DNA of 37,319 nt. Source: Caulobacteraceae bacterium. Lineage in GTDB: Bacteria > Pseudomonadota > Alphaproteobacteria > Caulobacterales > Caulobacteraceae. Positions 1 to 6,904 of the stretch are shown here, piece after piece. The DNA lies in contig JANXTX010000298.1 of assembly GCA_025352165.1 (NCBI GenBank), positions 1-37,319 of the forward strand. Direction: 5' to 3'. The notes under the pieces were generated by a model that did not search any database, had not been told where the DNA came from, and worked only from the letters and a program-made list of their open reading frames with translations. The position numbers and the translations under genes were made by a program. Position 1 is the stretch's first letter; every line of letters begins with the position of its first letter.

Positions 1-139
1 CGTCCTAAGGCACATGGCGCTCAACATTCTCAACGCCAACAAATCCAAAATCTCAGCCCGACGGAAAATCAAACGCGCTGGGTGGAACAACAATTTTCTC
101 GCCAACCTCATCGCTCAGTTTTGATATGCGATTGCCCTG
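1..139 (+). mobile_element. Right end of an ISAs1-family insertion sequence (cut by window edge)
   Basis: The first ~139 bases hold the C-terminus of a transposase and then a short tail that ends in ATTGCCCTG (131-139). ISAs1/H-repeat-type elements end close behind their transposase stop and, as I recall, have termini of the CAGGGCAA type, which fits this tail read on the other strand. The AT-rich tail contrasts with the GC-rich DNA that follows. The left end lies outside the window, so neither the pairing inverted repeat nor the target duplication can be checked; the exact boundary at 139 is inferred. Confidence 0.6.
2..124 (+). CDS. ISAs1-family transposase, C-terminal fragment (5' end outside window)
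   Basis: An open frame runs in from the window edge and stops with TGA at 122-124. The 40 visible residues begin VLRHMALNILNANKS and end WNNNFLANLIAQF. The pattern R-x-MALN-x-L, then a basic stretch, then GW-N-N-x-L-x-x-L, is the usual C-terminus of DDE transposases of the ISAs1/H-repeat group. The catalytic DDE core lies upstream of the window, so whether the element is intact cannot be judged. It sits about 140 bp upstream of the beta-propeller gene start and could affect that gene's expression. The family assignment rests on the tail alone. Confidence 0.65.
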   Translation, partial: VLRHMALNILNANKSKISARRKIKRAGWNNNFLANLIAQF

Positions 140-263
140 CGACAGACTCCGAGGGGGGTTGGCGATTTGCGGGCGCACGCCTATGAATCCTCGTTGGTCG
201 AACCGGTCGCCACGCACCGGGGCGCCACACCTTTCGGTCGGGGTAATCTCCGGGGATAACGCC

Positions 264-1394
264 ATGGCGGTTTGCACCGAATTGTTGATCGGCACGCGCA
301 AGGGCGCCTGGGTGTATCGGGACGATGGCGCGCGCGGCGGCTGGACGGTCGACGGGCCGATGTTTCTGGGCGAAATCGTCAATCACTTCGTGGCCGACCC
401 GCGTGATGCGCGGGTGCGCCTGATCGCGGCCAAGACCGGCCATCTGGGGCCGACCATCTTTCGCTCGATCGACGGGGGGGCCAGTTGGATCGAAGCCCGT
501 CGGCCGCCGGCCTTCGCAAAGGCGGCGAATCCGGATCAGGCGCGGGCTGTCAGCCATACCTTCTGGCTTGAGCCTGGGCATGCGGATGAGCCGGGCGTCT
601 GGTGGGCCGGCACATCCCCACCCGGGCTGTTCGTCAGCAACGACAACGGCGAGACCTGGGACGGTGTCGCCGGCTTCAATAATCATCCGATGTACTGGCG
701 CTGGGCGCCGCCCGACGGCGGCACGCCCGATGGCGCTCTGCTCAACCAAATCGTTGTCGACCCGCGCGACCCGGCCCACATGTATCTGGCGACCTCGACC
801 GGCGGCGTGTTTGAAAGCCTTGACCGCGCCGCCACCTGGGCGCCGTTGAACCGGGGCGTGGAGGTCTCGTTCCTGCCCGATCCCTTTCCGGAATTCGGCC
901 AGGACGCCCATTTCATCGCCCTGGCGCCGACCAGGCCCGACCGGATCTGGCAACAAAACCACTGCGGCATCTATCGCGTCGATCGGCCGTCGGACCAATG
1001 GCGCCGGATCGGCAAGGAAATGCCGCAGGCGATCGGAGACGTCGGCTTCACCATTGTGCCGCATCCGCGCGACGCAGACACCGCCTGGGTGTTTCCCATG
1101 GACGGCACAACCGTCTGGCCGCGCGTCAGTCCGGGTGGCCGGCCCGCCGTCTATGTCACCGTCGACGCCGGCGCCAGCTGGCGGCGCCAGGATAGCGGAT
1201 TTCCCAGCGATCAGGGCTGGTTCACGGTAAAGCGCCAGGCGTTCTGCGCCGACCGGGGCGCCCCGCTTGGGCTCTACCTCGGCACCACTGGCGGGGAGTT
1301 GTGGATGAGCGATAGTGAGGGCGAGGCCTGGAGGCCGATCGCCGCCCACCTGCCGGAAATCTACTCGGTGACCGTCGCGCAGGGGATGGACTAG
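264..1394 (+). CDS. Asp-box (BNR/sialidase-like) beta-propeller protein
   Basis: The 376-residue protein carries repeated Asp-box motifs of the form S/T-x-D-x-G-x-x-W: SIDGGASW near 68-75, SNDNGETW near 125-132, SLDRAATW near 185-192, TVDAGASW near 299-306 and a weaker SDSEGEAW near 349-356. Such repeats mark sialidase, VPS10 and photosynthesis-factor type propellers, but they do not prove glycosidase activity, and I see no clear sialidase arginine triad. No signal peptide is visible, so it is probably cytoplasmic. I chose the ATG at 264 because GGGGA lies 8 bases upstream and the sequence then starts directly with the propeller fold; the frame is open further upstream but without homologous-looking sequence. 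It is followed after 9 bp by a MoaD/ThiS-like gene, a pairing I have seen with this family. Substrate unknown. Confidence 0.8.
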   Translation: MAVCTELLIGTRKGAWVYRDDGARGGWTVDGPMFLGEIVNHFVADPRDARVRLIAAKTGHLGPTIFRSIDGGASWIEARRPPAFAKAANPDQARAVSHTFWLEPGHADEPGVWWAGTSPPGLFVSNDNGETWDGVAGFNNHPMYWRWAPPDGGTPDGALLNQIVVDPRDPAHMYLATSTGGVFESLDRAATWAPLNRGVEVSFLPDPFPEFGQDAHFIALAPTRPDRIWQQNHCGIYRVDRPSDQWRRIGKEMPQAIGDVGFTIVPHPRDADTAWVFPMDGTTVWPRVSPGGRPAVYVTVDAGASWRRQDSGFPSDQGWFTVKRQAFCADRGAPLGLYLGTTGGELWMSDSEGEAWRPIAAHLPEIYSVTVAQGMD

Positions 1395-1403
1395 CTCAGC
1401 GCC

Positions 1404-1667
1404 GTGGTCCGTGTGTTTCTCCCCTCGCAGTTGCATTCCTATTGCGGCTTGCAGACCCGCCCCGAGGTAGTGGGCGCGACCATCGGCGAGGCGCTCAATG
1501 AGCTCGACCGTCTGTTTCCGGGCCTAAAATTCCGCGTCATCGACGAGCAGGACCGGGTGCGGCCGCATATGCGCCTGTTCGTCGGCGGCGATGCCGCTCG
1601 CGACCTGACCACCCCCCTGCGGGATGGCGATGAGCTGCTGATCTTCGGAGCGCTCAGCGGCGGCTAG
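1404..1667 (+). CDS. MoaD/ThiS-family ubiquitin-like small protein
   Basis: The 87-residue protein has the length and layout of the beta-grasp sulfur carriers MoaD and ThiS. It has an N-terminal strand (VRVFLPSQL), a central helix (TIGEALNELDRLFPGL), a hydrophobic core ending DGDELLIFGALS, and the diagnostic C-terminal Gly-Gly. In the family that Gly-Gly is adenylated and thiocarboxylated by an E1-like enzyme. The start is GTG at 1404, 9 bases after the stop of the propeller gene, with no strong ribosome binding site, so translation is probably coupled to the upstream gene. No MoeB/ThiF-like activator, molybdopterin gene or thiazole synthase is adjacent; thiC is 18 kb away. It may be a sulfur carrier or a protein modifier; its acceptor is unknown. 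Confidence 0.8.
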   Translation: MVRVFLPSQLHSYCGLQTRPEVVGATIGEALNELDRLFPGLKFRVIDEQDRVRPHMRLFVGGDAARDLTTPLRDGDELLIFGALSGG

Positions 1668-1704
1668 GGCGGAGCCGCCTGTGTTCACTCGACCCGCCGG
1701 GTCG
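1659..1704 (+). terminator. Two hairpins closing the propeller/MoaD-like operon
   Basis: A perfect 7-bp stem (GGCGGCT at 1659-1665, AGCCGCC at 1673-1679) spans the stop codon of the MoaD-like gene. A second stem (CGACCC 1690-1695, GGGTCG 1699-1704) follows it. Neither is followed by a clear T-tract, so factor-independent termination is only plausible. Confidence 0.4.
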
Positions 1705-1778
1705 CTCGTGGCCTTGCAACTTTCGCACGGCTGGCCAACAACCTCGCCAAACACCCATCACACCTGAGGAAGCACCCC

Positions 1779-2390
1779 ATGAGCAAACCGAAACTCTATG
1801 GCATCTCCAGCTCGCGAGCGTTGCGGGCAATCTGGGGCATTGAGGAAACCGGGATCGATTATGAGCAGGTCCCGACCACCTACGGGGCGGATTCCAAGGC
1901 CGCCGACTATCTGGCGGTCAATCCGAACGGGCGTATCCCGGCCCTGGTCGACGGTGACCTGACGCTGTTCGAATCCATGGCGATCAATCTCTATCTCGCT
2001 AAGAAGTATGCCAGCGCGCTGTATCCCTCCGACGCTGCCGATGAAGCGCGGGCCTGGCAGTGGAGCGTCTGGGCGATCAGCGAGATCGAGCCGCTGCAGA
2101 TGCAGGTGGTGGTCCAGAAGTTCTTTACGCCGGAAGAAAAGCGCAACCCGAAAGTCACCGAAGGCGCCATCGCCGGCTTGCAGCGACCGCTTAAGGTGCT
2201 GGACGCGGCGCTGGTCGGGCGGGACTGGCTGATCGGCGATGAGTTCTCGGTCGCCGACCTGAATGTGGCGGCGGTGATGCTGCTGATGAAGATGGTCGGC
2301 ATCGACTATTCCGAACACGCCAACGTGCAGCGCTGGGCCGACGCCTGTTACGCGCGTCCGGCCCTTGCGCGGGCGCAGGCGAAGGACTGA
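1779..2390 (+). CDS. Glutathione S-transferase family protein
   Basis: At 203 residues this is a full-length GST. The N-terminal thioredoxin-like domain (about 1-80) starts KPKLYGISSSRALRAIW and contains VNPNGRIPALVDGD with the cis-proline, then LFESMAINLYL, where the Glu-Ser pair contacts the glutathione gamma-glutamyl group. The C-terminal helical domain (about 90-200) has the conserved GDEFSVADLN N-capping segment. The S-S-R region near residues 9-11 could supply a catalytic serine. ATG at 1779 is preceded by GGAAG at 7 bases. The family conjugates glutathione to electrophiles or acts as a reductase or isomerase; the substrate cannot be told. It stands alone, converging on the VOC gene with a 12-bp gap. 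Confidence 0.9.
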   Translation: MSKPKLYGISSSRALRAIWGIEETGIDYEQVPTTYGADSKAADYLAVNPNGRIPALVDGDLTLFESMAINLYLAKKYASALYPSDAADEARAWQWSVWAISEIEPLQMQVVVQKFFTPEEKRNPKVTEGAIAGLQRPLKVLDAALVGRDWLIGDEFSVADLNVAAVMLLMKMVGIDYSEHANVQRWADACYARPALARAQAKD

Positions 2391-2402
2391 CCGGGTAGTC
2401 TT

Positions 2403-2837
2403 TCAGGCGTCGCGGTCGGCCCAGAGTTCGACAGTGTTGCCGCTTGGATCCAACAGCCAGAGCTGGTGGGTGGTCGGGCCGTCGGGCGCCTCGACGTAGG
2501 GGACGCCCCGTTCGTCGAGAGATTGTCTGGCGGCGGCGAAGTCTTCCACCTCCAATGCCAGATGGGCGCCGAATGGATTGATGTGGCCCTGCCCGCCTTC
2601 GGACTTCATCATGTGGATCTGGTTGTCACCAACCTGGATCCACATGCCGCCGGTGGCGATCGGGGTTTCCGTGCGGGACTGCAGGATGGCGCGGAACTCG
2701 TTCATCTCCGCCGGGGTCATGGTCCCCATCTCCGGCGCAACCCTGGGAAGACCGAGCAGCCCTGAATAGAAGGCCGCTGTTGCTTCGACATCGTCGATGC
2801 GCACCGCGACGTGGTCCATTCGCTTCACCTTGATCAT
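2403..2837 (-). CDS. VOC (glyoxalase/dioxygenase-fold) family protein
   Basis: The 144-residue protein has the two beta-alpha-beta-beta-beta modules of the vicinal oxygen chelate fold. The first starts MIKVKRMDHVAVRIDDVEATAAFYSGLLGLP, with the metal-ligand histidine of DHVAV. The second contains HLALEVEDFAAARQSLDERG and ends with LLDPSGNTVELW, where the glutamate is the usual last ligand. I placed the start at 2837, not the upstream ATG at 2873, because GGAGGA sits 6 bases before 2837 and the leading extra 12 residues do not fit the fold. Members include glyoxalase I, extradiol dioxygenases and antibiotic-resistance proteins; the reaction here is not determined. It is divergent from the hydrolase at 2982. 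Confidence 0.85.
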   Translation of the reverse strand: MIKVKRMDHVAVRIDDVEATAAFYSGLLGLPRVAPEMGTMTPAEMNEFRAILQSRTETPIATGGMWIQVGDNQIHMMKSEGGQGHINPFGAHLALEVEDFAAARQSLDERGVPYVEAPDGPTTHQLWLLDPSGNTVELWADRDA

Positions 2838-2981
2838 AGCTATCCTCCCTGCGGCGGCACGGTTTGGGATCAACGCAACCGCGTCAGCGCGCGCAAGTCA
2901 ACGTCGATGTCCAAATGTGAAAGGTTGTTACGCGGCCGTCCCCGGGCGTAGTCTCGCATTGGACGCTCGGGAGAGGCGCGA

Positions 2982-3860
2982 ATGCTGGGTGGCGAGACGG
3001 GACGAATGACGCTGCGGCGGATGCCGTTTGCGTATGGCGAGCGCCGGAGCCTGGACTGGCATGAGGGCGCGCGGGAGTTCTCGCAGATCGTCAACGCGGC
3101 GTCGCTGGCGATGCCCTATCTGGAGCCCTACCTGATCGCCACCATGCGCAAGGCGAGGCCGGCGATCAGCGATCCCACCCTGGCGGCGGAGCTCGACCTC
3201 TATTGCGGGCAGGAAGCGGCGCACTATCGCCAGCATCGCCTGTACAACGACACGCTGAAGGAACTTGGCGGCGAGACGATCGAAGCGATCGAGGCGACGC
3301 TGGCGACGGACTACGCGCGGCTGGGTGAGAAGAAATCGCTGAAATTCAACCTGGCCTATGCCGAGGGGTTCGAGTCGATGGCGCTGGCCATCGGTCACAT
3401 GCTGGTCGAGGACCGCGAGTACTTTTTCGCGGGAAGCGACAGCGCGGCGGCCTCGCTGGTGCTGTGGCATTTCGTCGAGGAGATCGAGCACAAGCGCGTC
3501 GCCTTCGATGTGTTCGAGCATCTGGTCGGCGGTTATTTCTGGCGGGTCTGGGGGCTGCTGTATGCGACCGGCCACATCTTCTGGCGGACACGCGGCGGCT
3601 ATCAGGCGCTGCTGAAACGGCAAGGCCTGTGGCGCAACTGGGGCTCCCGCTTGAAGCTGGCAGGCTTGCTGGCTCATATCTTCGCTAGCCTGACCCCGAA
3701 GATGCTGCGGATCCTGCATCCCCGCTATCACCCTATGAAGATCGCGGACCCTGACTGGGCGCTGGCCTGGGCGCGGCTTCATGCGAGCGACGCCTTGGGC
3801 GCGGCGCGTCTCGACACCGGGCGGCTCGGCGCGGCCGCCCCGATCCCCTGCCCCATCTGA
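2982..3860 (+). CDS. Predicted metal-dependent hydrolase (PF10118-type)
   Basis: The 292-residue protein matches the pattern of the uncharacterised family called predicted metal-dependent hydrolase. It has the segment WHEGAREFSQIVNAASLAMPYLEPYLI near the N-terminus, EAAHYRQHRLYN near 80-90, and WHFVEEIEHKRVAFDVFEHL near 165-185. The repeated E-x-x-H motifs (EEIEHK, EAAHYRQH) look like ligands of a ferritin-like di-metal centre. I kept ATG 2982, with AGAGG 6 bases upstream; an in-frame ATG at 3006 is an alternative and is closer to the family's usual start. It is followed after 8 bp by a small membrane gene, so the two are probably co-transcribed. The hydrolase label is a family name, not demonstrated here. 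Confidence 0.8.
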   Translation: MLGGETGRMTLRRMPFAYGERRSLDWHEGAREFSQIVNAASLAMPYLEPYLIATMRKARPAISDPTLAAELDLYCGQEAAHYRQHRLYNDTLKELGGETIEAIEATLATDYARLGEKKSLKFNLAYAEGFESMALAIGHMLVEDREYFFAGSDSAAASLVLWHFVEEIEHKRVAFDVFEHLVGGYFWRVWGLLYATGHIFWRTRGGYQALLKRQGLWRNWGSRLKLAGLLAHIFASLTPKMLRILHPRYHPMKIADPDWALAWARLHASDALGAARLDTGRLGAAAPIPCPI

Positions 3861-3868
3861 GGAGCGCC

Positions 3869-4369
3869 ATGGACGAGATGCCGAAGAGAATGCGCGCCAT
3901 GTTGATGCTGAACGGCGTCGGCCTGCTGGCGCTGGCGGTGGCGATCGGCTGGGTGTGGTTCTTCGCGCTGCTGCGCCACATCGTGCTCTGGCCGATGCCA
4001 TTCAATTTACCGGTGTCGATCCCGGATGACGGGAGAGCCTGGCGCATGGCGCACATGGAGGGGATCACGCAGGGGCTGGTGCTGATGGCGCTTGGCTTCG
4101 CTGGCGGCTTCATGCGGCTGGGCCGGCGGCAGTACCTCTGGCTGTTCTGGTCGGCCCTGGTCACCGGCTGGCTGTTCACCGTGCCGACGATCTTCAACGC
4201 GGCCTTCGGAACCCGCGGCCTCGCGTTCGGCGGCGGGCCGTTCAAGGCAGGGCTGGCCAACGACATCATCTATCTGTGCGGCTGGCCGCCGGTGATCGGC
4301 GTGCACATCATGCTGGGGCTGAGCCTGTGGGGCCTCTGGCGGTTCGTGCGGACGGTCGGAGACGGGTAG
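3869..4369 (+). CDS. Four-helix membrane protein resembling styrene-oxide isomerase (StyC)
   Basis: The 166-residue protein has about four hydrophobic helices, near 12-38, 64-82, 88-110 and 135-160. Several features match what I recall of StyC: its length (~169 residues), the segment G-R-A-W-R-M-A-H before helix 2 (compare GWARAHSG), and FN-x(5)-RGLAFGGG after helix 3 (compare SN-x(4)-NRGLSFGPN). His62 lines up with the StyC histidine reported as the heme ligand. StyC converts aryl epoxides to aldehydes. No styrene monooxygenase (styAB) or phenylacetaldehyde dehydrogenase is nearby, so the substrate is open. GGAG precedes the ATG by only 4 bases, and it follows the hydrolase gene by 8 bp. Identification is from remembered family motifs only. 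Confidence 0.55.
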   Translation: MDEMPKRMRAMLMLNGVGLLALAVAIGWVWFFALLRHIVLWPMPFNLPVSIPDDGRAWRMAHMEGITQGLVLMALGFAGGFMRLGRRQYLWLFWSALVTGWLFTVPTIFNAAFGTRGLAFGGGPFKAGLANDIIYLCGWPPVIGVHIMLGLSLWGLWRFVRTVGDG

Positions 4370-4408
4370 ATTCTTCCAAGCTCTCGCGGGAACTGAACGG
4401 CCCAAAGG

Positions 4409-4475
4409 CGTGGGCGAGACGCCCACGGTCCAATAGCGCCGGCCGTTCGATCGGACCGGGGCCGTCCCGGCCCCG
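4409..4475. repeat. Two perfect hairpins between convergent genes
   Basis: The gap between the StyC-like gene (+) and dabA (-) holds two perfect 8-bp stems with 3-base loops. The first is CGTGGGCG/CGCCCACG at 4409-4427 and the second is CGGGGCCG/CGGCCCCG at 4457-4475. The first is followed by GGTCC, as is the hairpin at 11631-11647, which suggests a dispersed REP-like family. They may also terminate transcription from both sides, although no T-tract is seen. Confidence 0.5.
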
Positions 4476-4498
4476 ACATGCCCGGTGAGAATGCGGAA

Positions 4499-6886
4499 TC
4501 AGTCACCCTCCACCGCGTCCCACCGCAGGTTGCCGGCGTAGCGCCAGGCCATGCGGCCGGCGGCGTCGATGGCGAAGAGGTGTAGCCAGCGATTGTCGAA
4601 GAGGGCGCGGACGCCTTCGTGGCGGCGGAGTATGTCGCTCATCGCTTCGCGGGGCGCCTCGATGCAGACGGTCAGACGCAGCGGCTCATGAACGTACTTT
4701 TCGCCATCGTGTACGGACTGCCAGGGCAGGCCGGCGCGCAGAACGCCGCCATTGCCTTCGAGGACGCCGATGCCGCCGGCGACATTGTGCAGCAGCTTAT
4801 TGCCGCCGCCGAAGGCCTTGGGCGCCACGGTCGAGCCGTAGTACTGCAGGCTGATCCAGCTGGCGACGACCACGGGGGCGGTCATGATTAGCTCGAGCAC
4901 GCGGAATCCCTCGTCCCGCGACCAGACGTAGTCATGCAGGAAAGCGCGGCCCTCGAGCGATTTGCCGACGGTGCGATGACGCGGCGCGGCGATGAAGGCC
5001 TTGCAGCCCGCAAGCGCCCACTCTGGACGCACCTGCGACCAGTCGCGGCTGCGCCTGGCGATGGCGCGCTCGCCGAACGCATTCGGCAGACGGACGGCCC
5101 GCTCGCCGCGGGCGATAGCGCCCGCCGCCGCCAGCCAGGTCGTCGCCCGCTCGAGTTCGCCATTGTGCGACGCCAAGGGATGATCGCGATCATAGAGGGT
5201 GACGTGGTCGGTGGTGGTGTCGTGCAGCGCGCCAACGAACAGCGTGTCGGCCGGGATTTCAATGCCACGCGATACAAGCCCGGCCCGGACCTCGGCGGCG
5301 TTCAACAGGCCAGCCAGCAGTCGCGCGTTGACCTCCCCGGAATAGCCGCCGCATGCGCCGCAATGCAGGGCGCTGGCGTGGGGATTGTTGACGACGTTGG
5401 CCCCATGCCCGGCCAGCAGCACGAGCCGCGCGAACCCCTCGGTCAGCGACATCCCCCGCAGGACAGTTTCAGCGGCATTGATTGCGGCCGCCATGTCGAG
5501 CGCGGGATCAAAACGCGGGGGCGGGTCATTCGGTACTGGCGCGCTCTCGAGACCCAGCGCGTCGCGCAGCAGTCTCGCGGCATACAGCGGGCCGCTCGCC
5601 TCGACGAAGGCGAACGATGAGACAGCCGCGAGCTTGAAGCGACCCCAGGCCCGCTTCGCCCGCGCCTTGAACCGCGCCGACTGGTCGGCCGAGGCGGTGT
5701 TCGGCCCACCGGAGCATGTGCTGACGCCGGGATTGAGCAGGACCGGCAACCGCAGCTCCGCCACATCCGACGCGAAGCGGTGGTGCGACGCAGCGAGACC
5801 AAAGAAACCGGCGAAGCCAAGCGTTATCACCCCCGGGTCGATCGATTCCAGAGCGCGGCGGAACACCTCGGACCGGACGTCGATGCAGAAGGCGGCCTGG
5901 ACGGCTGGCCTTTCGTCGCTGGTGGCGCGCGCCGTCGATACCAGGGTTTCGGCCAGTTCCCGCTGGGCGGCGCGCTCCGCCGCCTCCTGGAGGATGGCGT
6001 CGATGGTATTGTCGATCGTCGGCTGTAGATCGGCCTCGTGAGCGGCCCGGGCGGTCTGCCAACCGGCCTCAATCTGGTGGCTATAACGCTCCAGCAAGGC
6101 CTCCTCCCACAGCAGCCGGATGGCGAGGAAGTCGGTGATCGTGGCGTCGGATTCCCCCGACAGTTCAGCCTGCCAAAGCCTGTAGCGCGCAAATTGCGCC
6201 CAGCCGCCGAGGGTCATCAGCAGCTGATGGAAATAGACCTCCAGCGTCTCCGGCCGCAATCCCAGTCGATCGGCCGAGCGCGCCAGCGCCCCCATGGCGG
6301 TTTCCGGGGCCTCGGAAACAAACACCGCAAATCCCGCCAGTCCGGCAATTTCCGGGGTCAGGTCGTGGGTCGCGATGGCGCGCCAGGCGGCGTAGGCGCC
6401 CCGGCCCCGCGGAGCAGCCCAGAGCGCCTGACCTTCATCGAAATACCCTGACGCCCACGCGCCAAACCGCTCGGCGATCAGCCCTGGCCAGTCGATACCC
6501 GAGGCCGTGGCGGTCAGATCCGCGATTGTCGGAATAGCCGAAGCTGGCGGTGACGGTACATGCGCGGCAGCCTTGAGATCAGCCAGGCAAGCGGGGCGCG
6601 GATCATGCGGCGCGGCCGCCAGCGCTTCGCTCAGATCCCGGTCGGCGATCGCGCCAGACCTGATCTTCGCCCGATACCAGTCGCGCGGCATGGTGACCGG
6701 CACACCCGCAACCCGGGCCAGACGGGCGCCAACCCGGGCAAGTTGCTCGCCGGTCTGACCAAGGAAGGGATTGACCGCGACGCTTGACGCCAACGGCCAG
6801 GCCGGCGGGATTGCCCGGGCGGCCTTGTCGGCGGCGGCCGGAAGATCGATGAAATCGGCTGCGGGCGCGATGGTGGCATCGAACAT
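4499..6886 (-). CDS. dabA: Inorganic carbon transporter subunit DabA (UPF0753/DUF2309)
   Basis: DabA is the cytoplasmic, carbonic-anhydrase-like subunit of the DAB system. Together with DabB it is thought to couple ion flow across the membrane to one-way hydration of CO2, accumulating bicarbonate. The 795-residue protein contains the zinc-site signatures: CIDVRSE (C334, D336 counted from the ATG used here), LLAGHG (H494) and LHCGACGG (C509). These match the Cys/Asp/His/Cys site reported for Halothiobacillus DabA. The C-terminal [11 protein letters not shown] and GLPWQSVHD segments are also family-typical. I chose ATG 6886 with GGAG 8 bases upstream; a TTG at 6904 directly abutting the dabB stop is possible. 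It is immediately downstream of dabB, in the usual B-A order. No Rubisco or carboxysome genes are present, so an anaplerotic or low-CO2 role is likelier than autotrophy. Confidence 0.92.
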   Translation of the reverse strand: MFDATIAPAADFIDLPAAADKAARAIPPAWPLASSVAVNPFLGQTGEQLARVGARLARVAGVPVTMPRDWYRAKIRSGAIADRDLSEALAAAPHDPRPACLADLKAAAHVPSPPASAIPTIADLTATASGIDWPGLIAERFGAWASGYFDEGQALWAAPRGRGAYAAWRAIATHDLTPEIAGLAGFAVFVSEAPETAMGALARSADRLGLRPETLEVYFHQLLMTLGGWAQFARYRLWQAELSGESDATITDFLAIRLLWEEALLERYSHQIEAGWQTARAAHEADLQPTIDNTIDAILQEAAERAAQRELAETLVSTARATSDERPAVQAAFCIDVRSEVFRRALESIDPGVITLGFAGFFGLAASHHRFASDVAELRLPVLLNPGVSTCSGGPNTASADQSARFKARAKRAWGRFKLAAVSSFAFVEASGPLYAARLLRDALGLESAPVPNDPPPRFDPALDMAAAINAAETVLRGMSLTEGFARLVLLAGHGANVVNNPHASALHCGACGGYSGEVNARLLAGLLNAAEVRAGLVSRGIEIPADTLFVGALHDTTTDHVTLYDRDHPLASHNGELERATTWLAAAGAIARGERAVRLPNAFGERAIARRSRDWSQVRPEWALAGCKAFIAAPRHRTVGKSLEGRAFLHDYVWSRDEGFRVLELIMTAPVVVASWISLQYYGSTVAPKAFGGGNKLLHNVAGGIGVLEGNGGVLRAGLPWQSVHDGEKYVHEPLRLTVCIEAPREAMSDILRRHEGVRALFDNRWLHLFAIDAAGRMAWRYAGNLRWDAVEGD

Positions 6887-6904
6887 GTTGGGCACTCCGG
6901 ACAA

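Noticed and set aside
108-1436. A 442-codon minus-strand open frame under the propeller gene
   Set aside because: It is the antisense shadow of a gene with clear Asp-box repeats; its residues show only arginine- and glycine-rich low-complexity wording typical of GC-rich shadows.
2928-4001. A 357-codon minus-strand frame under the predicted hydrolase
   Set aside because: The plus-strand gene shows E-x-x-H motifs and family wording; the antisense frame shows none and overlaps the next gene's start.
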